DNA of 64,000 nt, taken from the NCBI GenBank assembly GCA_038529265.1, contig JBCBDX010000010.1:65309-129308 (forward strand), read 5' to 3'. Below the pieces are notes generated by a model. The model had not been told where the DNA came from, ran no database searches, and saw only the letters and a program-made list of their open reading frames with translations. The position numbers were made by a program, and so were the translations under genes. Shown in pieces: positions 35,194-44,531 of this stretch. This DNA comes from JBCBDX01 sp038529265. GTDB taxonomy: Bacteria; Pseudomonadota; Alphaproteobacteria; Rhizobiales; Rhizobiaceae. Numbering within the stretch: the first letter of the stretch is position 1; each line of letters begins with the position of its first letter.

Positions 35194-37257
35194 TCAGCGG
35201 AGTGCAGCTTCGATGTTGCCGCCATCGACCGTCATGACGTGCGCTGTGGTGCGCTCTGATTTTGCAAGCGCAACGAATGCGTCCGCGACATGGTGCGCTT
35301 TGACTTCTTTTTGCAACAGATTGCCAGCCATGTAGTCAGCTTCCGAAACGCCGCGTGCCTCTGCGCGGGATTTGATAAAGTCATCATCCAAAAGGCCTGA
35401 GCGGATACGATCTGCGTTGACACCATTGACGCGTATATTCTCTCCGCCAAGCTCGAGGGCGAGCTGGCGCAGTAGAAAGAAGGTCGCTGCCTTTGGTAGT
35501 CCGTAAGCGCCAAAGCCCTTGCCCGGATTGACAGCTTGTTTGGATACGTTGAGCAGGATTTGGCCGCCATGGCCTTGTTGCCGAAACACGTTGGTTGCCG
35601 CTTTGGCCATCTCGCGGTGCGCGAAAAAATTGACTTCGAATGATTGCCTCAGGGCCGCGTCTTCAAGGTCGAGCGTGTTTCCTTGCAAAGCGTATCCCGC
35701 GTTGGAAACGAGAATATCAAGACCGCCAAATCGGCTTGCGATTTGGCTGACGGCACTTGATGCAGTGTTGGCTTCCGTCAAGTCCGCAGTAACAGCAAAC
35801 GCGCTTTGGCCGATGCTCACTGCAGCTTTGTTGCAGGCTTCCTCATCCCGATCGACCAGTGCAATAGCAGCGCCTTCAGCTGCAAAAGCTTTGGCTGTCG
35901 CGAGGCCGATGGCCCCAGCACCGCCCGTGATAGCCACTACCTGACCTGTAAAGGGCTTCGCGTTCGCCTTTGCCAATTTGGCTTGTTCAAGCGACCAGTA
36001 TTCCATGTCGAAAAGATCGTCGGGCCCTATGGGATGAAACCCACCGGCGGTTTCGCCGAGCGTCATTACTTCAATCGTCTGCTCAGCGATATCAGCAGCG
36101 GTCGAAGCAGCGCTTGCGTCTTTGCCAATACCGACAACGCCAACACCTTCAATCCAAGCAACGCATGGATGCGGTTCCAGCATGATCTTGTGTCCGCCGA
36201 CACGTGCGTTCTGCTGCTCAAATACTTTCCGGTAGTCGTTGGCAAAGGCGTGTATTTTTGCCGAAATGGCCACTTCGCCACTGCTGATGTCACTGGCACT
36301 CAGTACAAGCATCCGGCCCTTTGTGCGTATGACATGGTCTGGCGAACCGACGCCGCGATTGCTCAACATGTCCAAGTCTGTGCGTGCCAGAAACTCTTCG
36401 ATTTTTGCACCGGTACGCAAGTCAGTGACGACCGGCATAGGGCTTTTGGCATGATGGGTACCACGGAGCATTGCGACTGTGCCGCGTATGGTTGGTAGCA
36501 CGCCGGCCGCAATCGAGTTAGCTTTTCGCTCGCGGTTGACTGTCGTGACAAAAGTCCGGCCTTTGGCTTTTTGCGCGAGCCAGTCTTCAACAGCGTTTGT
36601 GTGTTCAATCACGCGGTCGTAACTGACTTTTGCACTATCACCGAATGTGAAATGCCCGTGTTTTAGCAACACCATTCCTTCGCAATCGGGGTTGGCGTCA
36701 AAAATGTCAGCAGCTTTCTTGGCAAGTGCAAATCCGGGCATAATGTAGGGCACGCAGATCAATCTATCGCCAAAGATCTCACGAACTGCGTTCTCAGCTT
36801 CTGGAAGGTTGGCGAGTGCCAGAAATGCCGTGGCGTGCGTATGATCGACGAAACGATGCGGCAGATAGGCGTGAAGCAGCGTTTCCACCGATGGATTGGG
36901 AGATGACGTATCAATCAAGTTCGCGCGCTGCACATTGACCATATCTTCGTCGGACAAGGCGTCGAGTTCACGCAACGACATCAATGGTTCCATGCGTACA
37001 CCGGGCAGGCCGGGCGCTTCGATGGTATCCAGGTCCCAACCTGAACCCTTAACGTGGAGAACGTCGGTTGGATTGCCAAAAAGGTCGGGACGAACCACTT
37101 TAACTGAAGTGTTTCCTCCGCCATGCATAACCAGATCCGGGTCGGCGCCGATAATGCGGGATGAATACACTCTTTGCGCCACCAGCTGATCGGCTTCATT
37201 GTTGGTCGCCGACGTCCATTTTTGCGCTTCCGCATCAGTCCACAAGTTAGGTCGCAT
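35194..37257 (-). CDS. Bifunctional class II (RhaD-like) aldolase / short-chain dehydrogenase fusion
   Basis: A 687-residue fusion of the rhamnulose-1-phosphate aldolase/alcohol dehydrogenase type. The N-terminal zinc aldolase has HGGGNTS near 45, zinc histidines in HTHATAF (139, 141) and KHGHFTFG (200-202). The C-terminal SDR has TGGAGAIG at 444-451, Ser572, Tyr585 and Lys589. The aldolase should cleave a ketose 1-phosphate to DHAP and an aldehyde, and the SDR should oxidise or reduce that aldehyde. Start 37257 follows CTGGGAGAGATTT. Neither rhamnose isomerase nor rhamnulokinase is nearby; MtnA and MtnK-type genes are, so the natural substrate is probably a 5-substituted ribulose 1-phosphate. 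It is divergent from the SorC regulator. Confidence 0.88.
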   Translation of the reverse strand: MRPNLWTDAEAQKWTSATNNEADQLVAQRVYSSRIIGADPDLVMHGGGNTSVKVVRPDLFGNPTDVLHVKGSGWDLDTIEAPGLPGVRMEPLMSLRELDALSDEDMVNVQRANLIDTSSPNPSVETLLHAYLPHRFVDHTHATAFLALANLPEAENAVREIFGDRLICVPYIMPGFALAKKAADIFDANPDCEGMVLLKHGHFTFGDSAKVSYDRVIEHTNAVEDWLAQKAKGRTFVTTVNRERKANSIAAGVLPTIRGTVAMLRGTHHAKSPMPVVTDLRTGAKIEEFLARTDLDMLSNRGVGSPDHVIRTKGRMLVLSASDISSGEVAISAKIHAFANDYRKVFEQQNARVGGHKIMLEPHPCVAWIEGVGVVGIGKDASAASTAADIAEQTIEVMTLGETAGGFHPIGPDDLFDMEYWSLEQAKLAKANAKPFTGQVVAITGGAGAIGLATAKAFAAEGAAIALVDRDEEACNKAAVSIGQSAFAVTADLTEANTASSAVSQIASRFGGLDILVSNAGYALQGNTLDLEDAALRQSFEVNFFAHREMAKAATNVFRQQGHGGQILLNVSKQAVNPGKGFGAYGLPKAATFFLLRQLALELGGENIRVNGVNADRIRSGLLDDDFIKSRAEARGVSEADYMAGNLLQKEVKAHHVADAFVALAKSERTTAHVMTVDGGNIEAALR

Positions 37258-37280
37258 CAAATCTCTCCCAGTCGCCTTGT

Positions 37281-37309
37281 TTGACAAATGTCAACTATGC
37301 CTGTCAAAT
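37281..37309. promoter_or_regulatory. SorC-type operator, site A (divergent aldolase/regulator promoter)
   Basis: Core palindrome TTGACAAATGTCAA at 37282-37295 plus a further half-site TGTCAAATG at 37303, seven bases after the core. The same core occurs at 49579-49592, and the core-plus-half-site layout recurs at 40735-40764. It lies 24 bp upstream of the aldolase start and about 20 bp upstream of the regulator start. Confidence 0.7.
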
Positions 37310-37329
37310 GTTGGTTTGGAGGGCCATGC

Positions 37330-38304
37330 ATGTCATCGGAAGCGTCACGTCGCGCTCAGCGCACCGTCAGTGGTGAAGACATCATCATTGAAGCTGCCTG
37401 GCTCTATTATCATGATAGTCTGAACCAGAATGACATTGCCGAGAGGCTTGGCGTTTCGCGGGCGACGGTTGTCAACTATTTGCAGGAAGCGCGCGAGCGC
37501 GGCTTTGTTCAAATCAGCATGTCCGCCAACGCTTTCAGCGGACATCGCTTAGCGCTGGAAATAGAAGCGCTTTTTGGTTTGCAAGGCGTCCTTGTTATCC
37601 CTGACGGTAATCTACCAATTGATCAGGTGGCGAACAGGGTTGCGCGCGCTGCCGCGCGCTGGCTGCCGTCCATGCTCTCGCCCGGTGACAGATTGGGTGT
37701 TGCCTGGGGCAAGACAATTTATGATGTAGCTGAAAACTTGGAGCCGGTCGCGATACCTGACCTGACAGTTCTTCAACTCGTTGGCTCGATGGCGACACCT
37801 TATGGTTTTTCGGCCGATGTGTGTTCATCCTATGTCGCACGTCGATTGTTTGCGCGTTGCATCAACCTGCACGTGCCGGCGATTGTCTCTAGTGCTGAAG
37901 TTGCCAGTGTTCTGAAAGCGGAATCACTGATTGCCAGCCAATTGGATGAAATTACCCGGTTCAACAAAACACTGTTTGCAGTGGGGTCATGCCTGCCTGA
38001 CAGCCATGTCGTATCCTCGGGTGTTGCGACGGCAGAAGAGTTGCAATGGTATGTTGATCAGGGTGCGACCGGTGTCTTGTGCGGGCGTTTTATTGATCGT
38101 GATGGCAACGGTATCGAAGGGCCGCTTGATGCGCGTATGATGGGTGTCTCAGTGGACATGATGCGCAAGCGGGACGCAGGTATTCTGGTTTCGGTCGGTT
38201 CTGATCGTGTCCAAGCAACGATTGCCGCGCTTTGCGGCGGATATGCTTCACACTTGGTCACGCACCAGTCCAGCGCTGAATTGTTGCTCGCATCAAGCCG
38301 CTGA
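37330..38304 (+). CDS. SorC/DeoR-family sugar-binding transcriptional regulator
   Basis: SorC-type regulator, 324 residues: N-terminal helix-turn-helix (LNQNDIAERLGVSRATVVNYLQEARERG) and a sugar-phosphate-binding domain with WGKTIYDVAENL and GVLCGRFIDRDGN. Start 37330 follows GGAGGGCC; the ATG four bases upstream is out of frame. Proteins of this family bind phosphorylated sugars and are commonly activators or repressors of adjacent catabolic operons. The matching operator motifs at three places in the region define its probable regulon. It overlaps the convergent mtnA gene by 12 bp at the 3' end. Confidence 0.9.
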   Translation: MSSEASRRAQRTVSGEDIIIEAAWLYYHDSLNQNDIAERLGVSRATVVNYLQEARERGFVQISMSANAFSGHRLALEIEALFGLQGVLVIPDGNLPIDQVANRVARAAARWLPSMLSPGDRLGVAWGKTIYDVAENLEPVAIPDLTVLQLVGSMATPYGFSADVCSSYVARRLFARCINLHVPAIVSSAEVASVLKAESLIASQLDEITRFNKTLFAVGSCLPDSHVVSSGVATAEELQWYVDQGATGVLCGRFIDRDGNGIEGPLDARMMGVSVDMMRKRDAGILVSVGSDRVQATIAALCGGYASHLVTHQSSAELLLASSR

Positions 38305-39396
38305 TCGCCTTTCGGGGAACAGCGAAAGCAAGCCTTCTGGGCTCGCTTCACACACGCCGCGTTCTGTGATCAATCCGGTGACAAGACGCGCTGGTGTGAC
38401 ATCGAAAGCTGGATTGCCGCCGGGTGTTCCATCGGGTGAAATTTGCACAAAGCCGGTCTCGCCATTTTCCTGTTTGCCGAAAATGTGGGTCACTTCCCGG
38501 CCATCGCGTTCCTCGATTGGAATTTCGTTGACTCCGTCTTTTACGGTCCAGTCGATCGTTGATGAGGGCAGGGCAACATAAAACGGAACACCATTGTCTT
38601 TGGCTGCGAGTGCTTTGAGATAAGTGCCGATTTTATTGCACACATCACCATGCGCTGTGGTGCGGTCAGTGCCGACAATGACCATATCGACTTGACCATG
38701 CTGCATGAGGTGGCCGCCTGCATTATCGACGATCAAATGGTGTGGAATGTCGTTGCCAACCATCTCCCAAGAGGTGAGTTGTGCGCCCTGATTGCGCGGT
38801 CGGGTTTCGTCCACCCAAACATGGATTGGAATGCCAGCCTCTTGCGCGTGGTACATAGGTGAGGTCGCCGTTCCCCAATCCACCGTCGCAAGCCAGCCTG
38901 CATTGCAATGGGTGAGTAGATTGACGGGTTCCCCTGGTTTCTTTGTTGCTGCGATTTGCTTGACGATCTCAATGCCATGTACACCGATCATGCGATTGCA
39001 TTCAGCGTCTTCATCGCAAATGGCAGCCGCTTTCATAAAAGCCGCTTCCGCGCGGTCCGATGTTGGAAGTGGTGAAAGTTCGGCGCGCATGGCATCCAGT
39101 GCCCAACGCAAATTGATCGCGGTTGGCCGGGTTGCGTGGAGCACTTCATACGCATGATCAAGCGACCCATCGGATGGATCGCGTGCCATTTGCTCGGCTA
39201 TGCCATAGGCTGCCGTAGCACCAATTAAGGGCGCACCGCGCACCCACATGTCACGGATCGCGGCAGCAAATTCATCCAGTGACTTGATGGACACGATTTT
39301 GAATTCATGGGGAAGCCATCGTTGGTCGATGATGCGCACATCTCCTGTTGATGCGTCGCGCCAAATGGATCGGTAATGGGTGCCGTTGACCTTCAT
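38293..39396 (-). CDS. mtnA: S-methyl-5-thioribose-1-phosphate isomerase family protein
   Basis: Aldose-1-phosphate to ketose-1-phosphate isomerase of the MtnA/eIF2B-alpha-like family, 367 residues. The substrate motif RGAPLIG is at 53-59, catalytic Cys164 in HCNAGWLAT and Asp244 in VGTDRTTAHGD, corresponding to Cys160/Asp240 of Bacillus subtilis MtnA. The start follows GGAGGCGAGGC and overlaps the kinase stop by 4 bp. No downstream methionine-salvage genes (mtnB, mtnC, mtnD) are present. The product probably goes to the nearby aldolase fusion, so the enzyme may act on 5-methylthioribose-1-P or on a related 5-modified ribose-1-P such as 5-deoxyribose-1-P. Confidence 0.88.
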   Translation of the reverse strand: MKVNGTHYRSIWRDASTGDVRIIDQRWLPHEFKIVSIKSLDEFAAAIRDMWVRGAPLIGATAAYGIAEQMARDPSDGSLDHAYEVLHATRPTAINLRWALDAMRAELSPLPTSDRAEAAFMKAAAICDEDAECNRMIGVHGIEIVKQIAATKKPGEPVNLLTHCNAGWLATVDWGTATSPMYHAQEAGIPIHVWVDETRPRNQGAQLTSWEMVGNDIPHHLIVDNAGGHLMQHGQVDMVIVGTDRTTAHGDVCNKIGTYLKALAAKDNGVPFYVALPSSTIDWTVKDGVNEIPIEERDGREVTHIFGKQENGETGFVQISPDGTPGGNPAFDVTPARLVTGLITERGVCEASPEGLLSLFPERRSAA

Positions 39397-40658
39397 GCCT
39401 CGCCTCCGGTTTCCATTTGTCGTGCCATGGCAATAACGCGGTCCATGCCTCCGATAATCTTGCGGTTCAGCACCAGTGCGCGGCCTAGTCTGAGTGAGCG
39501 TTCTTCCAGTACGGCGCGTTCGTCAGCATCCTCAATCGTGTCAAGCTCTGCAACATGAGCAAGACCCAAAATGCGTCGATGCATCTCGATACCAGCAAAG
39601 CCCAGAAGATCTTCGAATATCTCGTTGAGCAGTTGCTCAAGCGCTGCTTCGGCAATTTCCGGTTGGCCTTGGTCCTCATAGAGCGACTTTGCGTAGAGGA
39701 TACCTGTGCGTTCCGTGCGCCAGAGATATGCAAACTCGTCGCAAAATGTGGACCAGGTTTGAACCGTCTGCTCCAATATCCAATCTTGATAGTCGGCACA
39801 GGCATCTGCGTCTTTCAAGTGCGCAGACGCAGCATGGTAGGCCATTAGATAGTTGCCGATGAGCATACCGATGTCGAAGCCGAATGGGCCGTAGAAAGCA
39901 AATTCCGGATCAATGATCCTTGGCTCATCAGGTGTTGCCATAATCGATCCAGCATGCAGATCGCCATGGCACATGGTTTCCTGCTTGGCGGTGAACGCGC
40001 GCTTTAAGTGCTGCGCTTCGATCTTGAGCAGGTGATCAGCGCGCAGCTCTGCGACGACGCCGTCTAACTGAGGCGTTGTGTGCCGGTTCATCTCCGCGTC
40101 AAAGTAGGGGTCGGTGAAAACAAGGTTTTCAGTTATGTCGCAAAGCTCGATGTTGCCTGCAAACAATGCCACGTCATTTTTCTTGTTGCTGGCATTCATC
40201 GATAAGTCTGAGCCACGAAATGCGGTGCGGGCGCAAAACCGTCCCATTGTTTCACCGAGTTCGGCTACCTTTTGGCCTGCCATCATGTGATGTCGCATGA
40301 TGATGTGCGGATGGAGGCGCTCCATCACGATTAGCGCCTGGGTTCCATCGAAGTGAAGAAGAGTGGGCACCGAACCCGGGTCGCGCTCGGCTTGTCGCTT
40401 CAAGGCATGGTACTCAAAGAAAGCGCGTTTGAGTGGTAGCGGCCATGAATCGCCGACAAGCCGGACATAAGGCAGGGCCTGCTTGACAATGACAGAGCCC
40501 TTTGTGCCTTCGACAATGAAGACAAGATTGAGGTTGCCATCACCCACTTCTTGCACAGACCAAGCTGACGGGTCATCGCCAATCACGCTGGTCAGTGCGT
40601 CCAGACGTCCAAGGCGACTGGCCAGCGTTTCTGGCGAAAGTGCTTCATACTCTGCCAC
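39393..40658 (-). CDS. mtnK: S-methyl-5-thioribose kinase family protein
   Basis: Aminoglycoside-phosphotransferase-fold kinase, 421 residues, phosphorylating the anomeric C1 hydroxyl of a 5-substituted ribose. The catalytic HGDLHAGSIM and metal-binding DPEFAFYGPFGFDIG motifs of MtnK are intact. Translation probably starts at GTG 40658, which follows GGGAGGAAACAG. It forms a two-gene operon with mtnA, divergent from a ribose-type importer, with operator site B between them. True methylthioribose specificity is not proven by sequence. Confidence 0.88.
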   Translation of the reverse strand: MAEYEALSPETLASRLGRLDALTSVIGDDPSAWSVQEVGDGNLNLVFIVEGTKGSVIVKQALPYVRLVGDSWPLPLKRAFFEYHALKRQAERDPGSVPTLLHFDGTQALIVMERLHPHIIMRHHMMAGQKVAELGETMGRFCARTAFRGSDLSMNASNKKNDVALFAGNIELCDITENLVFTDPYFDAEMNRHTTPQLDGVVAELRADHLLKIEAQHLKRAFTAKQETMCHGDLHAGSIMATPDEPRIIDPEFAFYGPFGFDIGMLIGNYLMAYHAASAHLKDADACADYQDWILEQTVQTWSTFCDEFAYLWRTERTGILYAKSLYEDQGQPEIAEAALEQLLNEIFEDLLGFAGIEMHRRILGLAHVAELDTIEDADERAVLEERSLRLGRALVLNRKIIGGMDRVIAMARQMETGGEA

Positions 40659-40734
40659 CTGTTTCCTCCCATGATCCAGGTGAAATAAACACCATAATTC
40701 GGCTGCTTGGCAGCATCGTATGAAGCTGATCAGG

Positions 40735-40764
40735 CATTTGTCAATATAGCTTGACTTTTGTCAG
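40735..40764. promoter_or_regulatory. SorC-type operator, site B (between mtnK and importer)
   Basis: CATTTGTCA, a seven-base spacer, then TTGACTTTTGTCAG. It matches the reverse complement of site A in both motif and spacing, with 20 of 31 positions identical and most differences in the spacer. It lies between the divergent mtnK and the ABC importer genes. Confidence 0.7.
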
Positions 40765-40796
40765 GTGCGCTGTTGTGATTGATTTTGGGAGGAGTT

Positions 40797-42320
40797 ATGG
40801 AGCCGCAGCTTTGTCGCATCGACGGGCTTGAAAAGGCGTTTGGACACAATCGTGTTCTGCGCTCATTCTCGCTGAACCTGAACGGCGGTGAGGTCACCGC
40901 TTTGATGGGTGCAAACGGCGCCGGCAAATCCACTCTCGTAAAAATACTTTCCGGCGTTTTTAAACGCGACAAGGGTACCATAAGCCTAAAGGGTCAGCCC
41001 TTCCTGCCGGAGACGCCAGCGCAGGCGATGCGGCAAGGCGTCGTTACGGTACATCAGCATATCAATGATGGGGTCATTCCCGATCTTGATGTGGCGTCCA
41101 ATTTGTTGATCGACCGCTTGGCTGAGCCCGAATATGGCTTCATGCTTAAGCGTGGCCACATGTTCACTGAAGCACGCAAGATCGCTGATGCGATGGGGCT
41201 TGATATCGATGTGCGTAAACCTGTCTCCGATTTGGGTGTTGCCGATCGACAGCTGATTGCAATCGCCCGCGCCATGTCCCACGAACCATCGCTTTTGATT
41301 CTGGATGAGCCGACATCATCCTTGTCAGCTTCGGAAGCCGAGCGGCTGTTTGACCTTGTCGAAACACTAAAACACCGCGGCGTAGCGATCCTTTATATCT
41401 CACACCGTATGTCTGACATTCGCCGGATCGCGGATAGGATCGTATCCATGCGTGATGGCGAGGTTTCCGGTGTTTTTGAAGGTGAAAAGCTCGACTATGA
41501 AGGCGCTGTCAACGCTATGCTTGGTCATACGATGACTGATGTGGACATAGTGATACCCGAGCAAGGAGTGCCAGTTCTTGATCTCCAAAGCATGCAGCTC
41601 AGACAGGGAGCAACCCCGTTTGATCTGACTTTGCATGATAATGAAGTGGTGGTGGTGACGGGCCTACTTGGCAGCGGAAAGACAGCTTTTGCCCAAGCCT
41701 TGTTTGGTCTTTCCAAGCCGGCCGGCGGGAGCATGGTGCTGAATGGAGCGTCCTACCAGCCGGGCAATGCTCAACAGGCCATCGGCTCCGGCGTTTTCAT
41801 GTCGGCGAAAGATCGTACCGACAATGCCATTGTTGCAGATTTTGATATCTCCCGAAACATGTCGCTGCCCTTCTTGCCCCGTTTTTCCTATGCCGGCTTC
41901 ATCAAGCGGCGCGAAGAACTGACCTCTGCGCGTGATCTCATTGAAGCACTCGCGGTCGTTTGCCAATCGGAAGTTGAAGACATCAACACGCTATCGGGTG
42001 GCAATCAGCAGAAGGTGATGTTGGCGCGGTGGCTGTCGCAGTCTTGCAAATTGCTTCTGTTGGATGAACCCTTTCAAGGCGTCGATATCCGCTCGCGCCG
42101 CGATATTGGGACAAAGGTGCGAGCTACCGCCAAGGGTAGGGCTACGCTGGTTTTTGTCGCCGAGCTTGATGAAGCGTTTGAAGTGGCTGATCGGATCGTG
42201 GTGATGCACGATCATTCCATTGTTGCTGAGTTTATCAATCGCAATGTTGATCTCAATGAAGTGCTTGCAGCCGTGACGGGCAGCGCAAGCGAGGCGACGA
42301 ACACGGGTATTGCAGCATGA
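40797..42320 (+). CDS. Ribose-type ABC importer ATP-binding protein (RbsA-like)
   Basis: Two fused ABC domains, 507 residues. The first has Walker A GANGAGKST and Walker B LLILDEPTSSL. The second has a divergent Walker A GLLGSGKTA, signature LSGGNQQKVMLARWL and LLLDEPFQGVD. This is the standard CUT2 monosaccharide importer arrangement. Start 40797 follows TTTTGGGAGGAGTT. It is expected to import a pentose-like sugar for MtnK. It overlaps the permease gene by 4 bp. Confidence 0.92.
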   Translation: MEPQLCRIDGLEKAFGHNRVLRSFSLNLNGGEVTALMGANGAGKSTLVKILSGVFKRDKGTISLKGQPFLPETPAQAMRQGVVTVHQHINDGVIPDLDVASNLLIDRLAEPEYGFMLKRGHMFTEARKIADAMGLDIDVRKPVSDLGVADRQLIAIARAMSHEPSLLILDEPTSSLSASEAERLFDLVETLKHRGVAILYISHRMSDIRRIADRIVSMRDGEVSGVFEGEKLDYEGAVNAMLGHTMTDVDIVIPEQGVPVLDLQSMQLRQGATPFDLTLHDNEVVVVTGLLGSGKTAFAQALFGLSKPAGGSMVLNGASYQPGNAQQAIGSGVFMSAKDRTDNAIVADFDISRNMSLPFLPRFSYAGFIKRREELTSARDLIEALAVVCQSEVEDINTLSGGNQQKVMLARWLSQSCKLLLLDEPFQGVDIRSRRDIGTKVRATAKGRATLVFVAELDEAFEVADRIVVMHDHSIVAEFINRNVDLNEVLAAVTGSASEATNTGIAA

Positions 42321-43378
42321 GTGCTGATGCAAAAAATCTTGGAGCCACTTTGGGCGAGCCGAAGCAAAGCCAGGGACCAAAGCTCATTGATCTGGCCATC
42401 CGCTATGGTTTTCTGACGCTGCTATTGGGCCTTGTGATCTTCTTTTCGATCTTTGCAGATGGCTTTGCGGGCCCACGTTCCGCTGTGTTCATCTTTCAGT
42501 CTGTCGCTATTACCGGCATTCTGGCCCTGGGTGTGACCTGCACGCTTGTTGTCGGCGGTTTCGACCTTTCAATCGGTTCGGTCGCCACGTCTGCCATGAT
42601 GCTGGCTGCCTATGTGATGGTGGTGATGGAGCAGTCCGCTGTTGTCGCCATATTGGCGTGCCTTGCCATGGGCGCGGCCATCGGCTTCATCAACGGCATG
42701 CTGATCGTGCGCTTCAAGGTGCCTGACCTGTTGGCGACGCTTGGCATGATGTTCCTGCTCGTCGGCTTACAGCGCATCCCGACCGAAGGTCGTTCCATTT
42801 CAACGGGCATGACGCTGCCGAGCGGCGAAACAGCCAACGGCACATTCTCAGCCTTCTTCCTGTCGATGGGGCGGCACAGGTTCGACTTCATTTTGGAGAA
42901 TCTGATCCCGATCTCCGTCGTGTTCCTGATCGTGATCGGCATTCTGGTCTGGGCGTTCCTGGAACTCACGCGCCATGGTCGCTTGATGTACGCCATCGGC
43001 TCGAATGAACGGGCCGCAGCGCTGACGGGTACGAACGTCAATCGCTACAAAGTCTATGCCTATATGATCTCTGGCGTGCTGGCTTCAGTCGGTGGTTTAC
43101 TGCTAGCGGCGCGCCTGGGGCGTGGAGACATCGCCTCTGGCACCAACCTATTGCTCGATGCGGTGGCTGCCGCACTAATAGGCTTTGCGGTGCTCGGTGC
43201 TGCCAAGCCAAACGCGTTCGGCACAGCCATGGGTGCGCTCTTTGTCGGTATCCTGCTGCAGGGCCTGACCATGATGAACGCGCCTTACTATACGCAAGAT
43301 TTCATCAAAGGCGCGGTGCTGGTCGTGGCGCTGGTCTTTACCTTTTCCCTGTCGGCGAGGAGGGCCGGCGGTCACTAG
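42317..43378 (+). CDS. Ribose-type ABC importer permease (RbsC-like)
   Basis: Multi-span inner-membrane permease of the BPD_transp_2 family, 353 residues, with about eight to ten hydrophobic segments and the family features CTLVVGGFDLSIGSVA and GSNERAAALTGTNVNRYKV. Coupled to the ATPase gene by ATGA overlap. It probably forms a homodimeric channel, since only one permease is encoded. Confidence 0.9.
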   Translation: MSADAKNLGATLGEPKQSQGPKLIDLAIRYGFLTLLLGLVIFFSIFADGFAGPRSAVFIFQSVAITGILALGVTCTLVVGGFDLSIGSVATSAMMLAAYVMVVMEQSAVVAILACLAMGAAIGFINGMLIVRFKVPDLLATLGMMFLLVGLQRIPTEGRSISTGMTLPSGETANGTFSAFFLSMGRHRFDFILENLIPISVVFLIVIGILVWAFLELTRHGRLMYAIGSNERAAALTGTNVNRYKVYAYMISGVLASVGGLLLAARLGRGDIASGTNLLLDAVAAALIGFAVLGAAKPNAFGTAMGALFVGILLQGLTMMNAPYYTQDFIKGAVLVVALVFTFSLSARRAGGH

Positions 43379-43406
43379 CAATTGTCATGCAAGGGAGGAA
43401 ACAAGC

Positions 43407-44456
43407 ATGAATATTTTCCGAAGAACACTTTTAGGCATGGCAGCCGGTATCGCTGCTGCCGCGGTCACCACCGGCACATCTTTTGCCCAATCCATGCCAG
43501 CCCCGCTCGATAATGCGGGTGACGTTAAAATCGCGCTGGTGCGTTACCTTTCCACCGGCGACTTTTTCCAGGCTTATCTGTCCGGCGTTGAAAAACAGGC
43601 CGAAGCGCTCGGTGTTGATCTTCGCGTTTTTGACAGCCGTCAGGACGCTGCATTGCAAGCCGATATGGTTGATCAGGCGATTGCGCTTGGCGTCGATGGC
43701 ATCGTCATTCAGCATGGTCTTACCGAGAGCATGAAGGAAGCCGCGCAGCGCGCTGTCGATGCGGGTATCAAGGTCGTGGCGTTTGACGTGAATGTTGAAA
43801 ATCCATCCATTCCACAGATTGAACAGTCGGATTATCTGCTGGGCAAGCTCGCGCTTGAACAAGCTATCGAAGACAATGGCACTGAGTGGAATGCCGGTTA
43901 TGTCTATGTGCCCGGTATCGCCCCGCTCGATCGCCGCCATGTGGCTTGGGAAGAGGTAAAAGAAGCCAATCCGGGTATCGTTGAAAAAGCGCAGATGGGC
44001 ACGCTCGACAATCCGATTGCCAACTCCAACGCCAACCAAGCGCGCTCTGTGCTGCAGGCCAACCCGGACATCAGCGTGTTCTTTGCGCCCTATGACGAGT
44101 TCGCCAAAGGCATCAAAATCGCCGTCGATGAGGCGGGCATGTCGTCCGATGTTTCGATCTATTCGGCTGACGTTTCCACCGCTGACATCAATCTGATGCG
44201 TGAGCCCGGTAGCGCGTGGAAGGCAACCGTTGCAACCAACCCTGCCGTGGTGGGCGAAGTCTCCGTACGGGCGCTGGCCATCATGTTGACCGGCGGTGAT
44301 CCGGGTGCGCAAGTGGTGGTGCCACCGACCCTGATCACACAGGAATTCCTGCTTGAGAACGACATCACCAACATGGAAACGCTGTCGGCGAAAATGCCTC
44401 AGTTCGCCCATGCCGATGTGGCGATGACCGATTGGATGCCTTTGCCAGCGCGCTAA
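43407..44456 (+). CDS. Ribose-type ABC importer substrate-binding protein (RbsB-like)
   Basis: Periplasmic binding protein of the RbsB/LacI-like fold, 349 residues, with a signal peptide (RRTLLGMAAGIAAAAVTTG, cleavage near SFAQ). Two-lobed pattern: VKIALVRYLSTGDFFQAYL at the start and GVDGIVIQHGLTESM. The Shine-Dalgarno is AAGGGAGGAAACAAGC. Followed by a hairpin and then the mutarotase gene. Ligand unknown but likely a furanose or pyranose pentose derivative. Confidence 0.9.
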   Translation: MNIFRRTLLGMAAGIAAAAVTTGTSFAQSMPAPLDNAGDVKIALVRYLSTGDFFQAYLSGVEKQAEALGVDLRVFDSRQDAALQADMVDQAIALGVDGIVIQHGLTESMKEAAQRAVDAGIKVVAFDVNVENPSIPQIEQSDYLLGKLALEQAIEDNGTEWNAGYVYVPGIAPLDRRHVAWEEVKEANPGIVEKAQMGTLDNPIANSNANQARSVLQANPDISVFFAPYDEFAKGIKIAVDEAGMSSDVSIYSADVSTADINLMREPGSAWKATVATNPAVVGEVSVRALAIMLTGGDPGAQVVVPPTLITQEFLLENDITNMETLSAKMPQFAHADVAMTDWMPLPAR

Positions 44457-44467
44457 AGGGATCCTCC

Positions 44468-44510
44468 CGGAGCGGGGTCATGGCTTCGGCTGTGGCTCCG
44501 TTTCTTTTTT
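44468..44510 (+). terminator. Hairpin with UUCG loop and T tract after the binding-protein gene
   Basis: Two stacked stems: CGGAGC/GCTCCG (44468-44473 with 44495-44500) enclosing CATGGC/GCTGTG closed by a TTCG tetraloop, followed by TTTCTTTTTT. It is a good intrinsic terminator or attenuator between the importer and the mutarotase gene. Confidence 0.7.
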
Positions 44511-44531
44511 GATCAAGGGCAGGAGAATGAC

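Noticed and set aside
35194..37257. L-rhamnose utilisation operon
   Set aside because: The aldolase fusion is of the rhamnose type, but rhamnose isomerase, rhamnulokinase and the RhaM-type mutarotase are missing; the local kinase and isomerase are MtnK/MtnA-like.
38293..40658. Classical methionine salvage operon
   Set aside because: mtnA and mtnK-type genes are present, but mtnB, mtnC, mtnD and a methylthioadenosine phosphorylase/nucleosidase are not, and the cluster has an importer and aldolase instead.
43431..44411. Long open frame (326 codons) on the strand opposite the RbsB-like gene
   Set aside because: The opposite strand encodes a complete binding protein with signal peptide and ribosome-binding site; this frame has no family features and no start signal.
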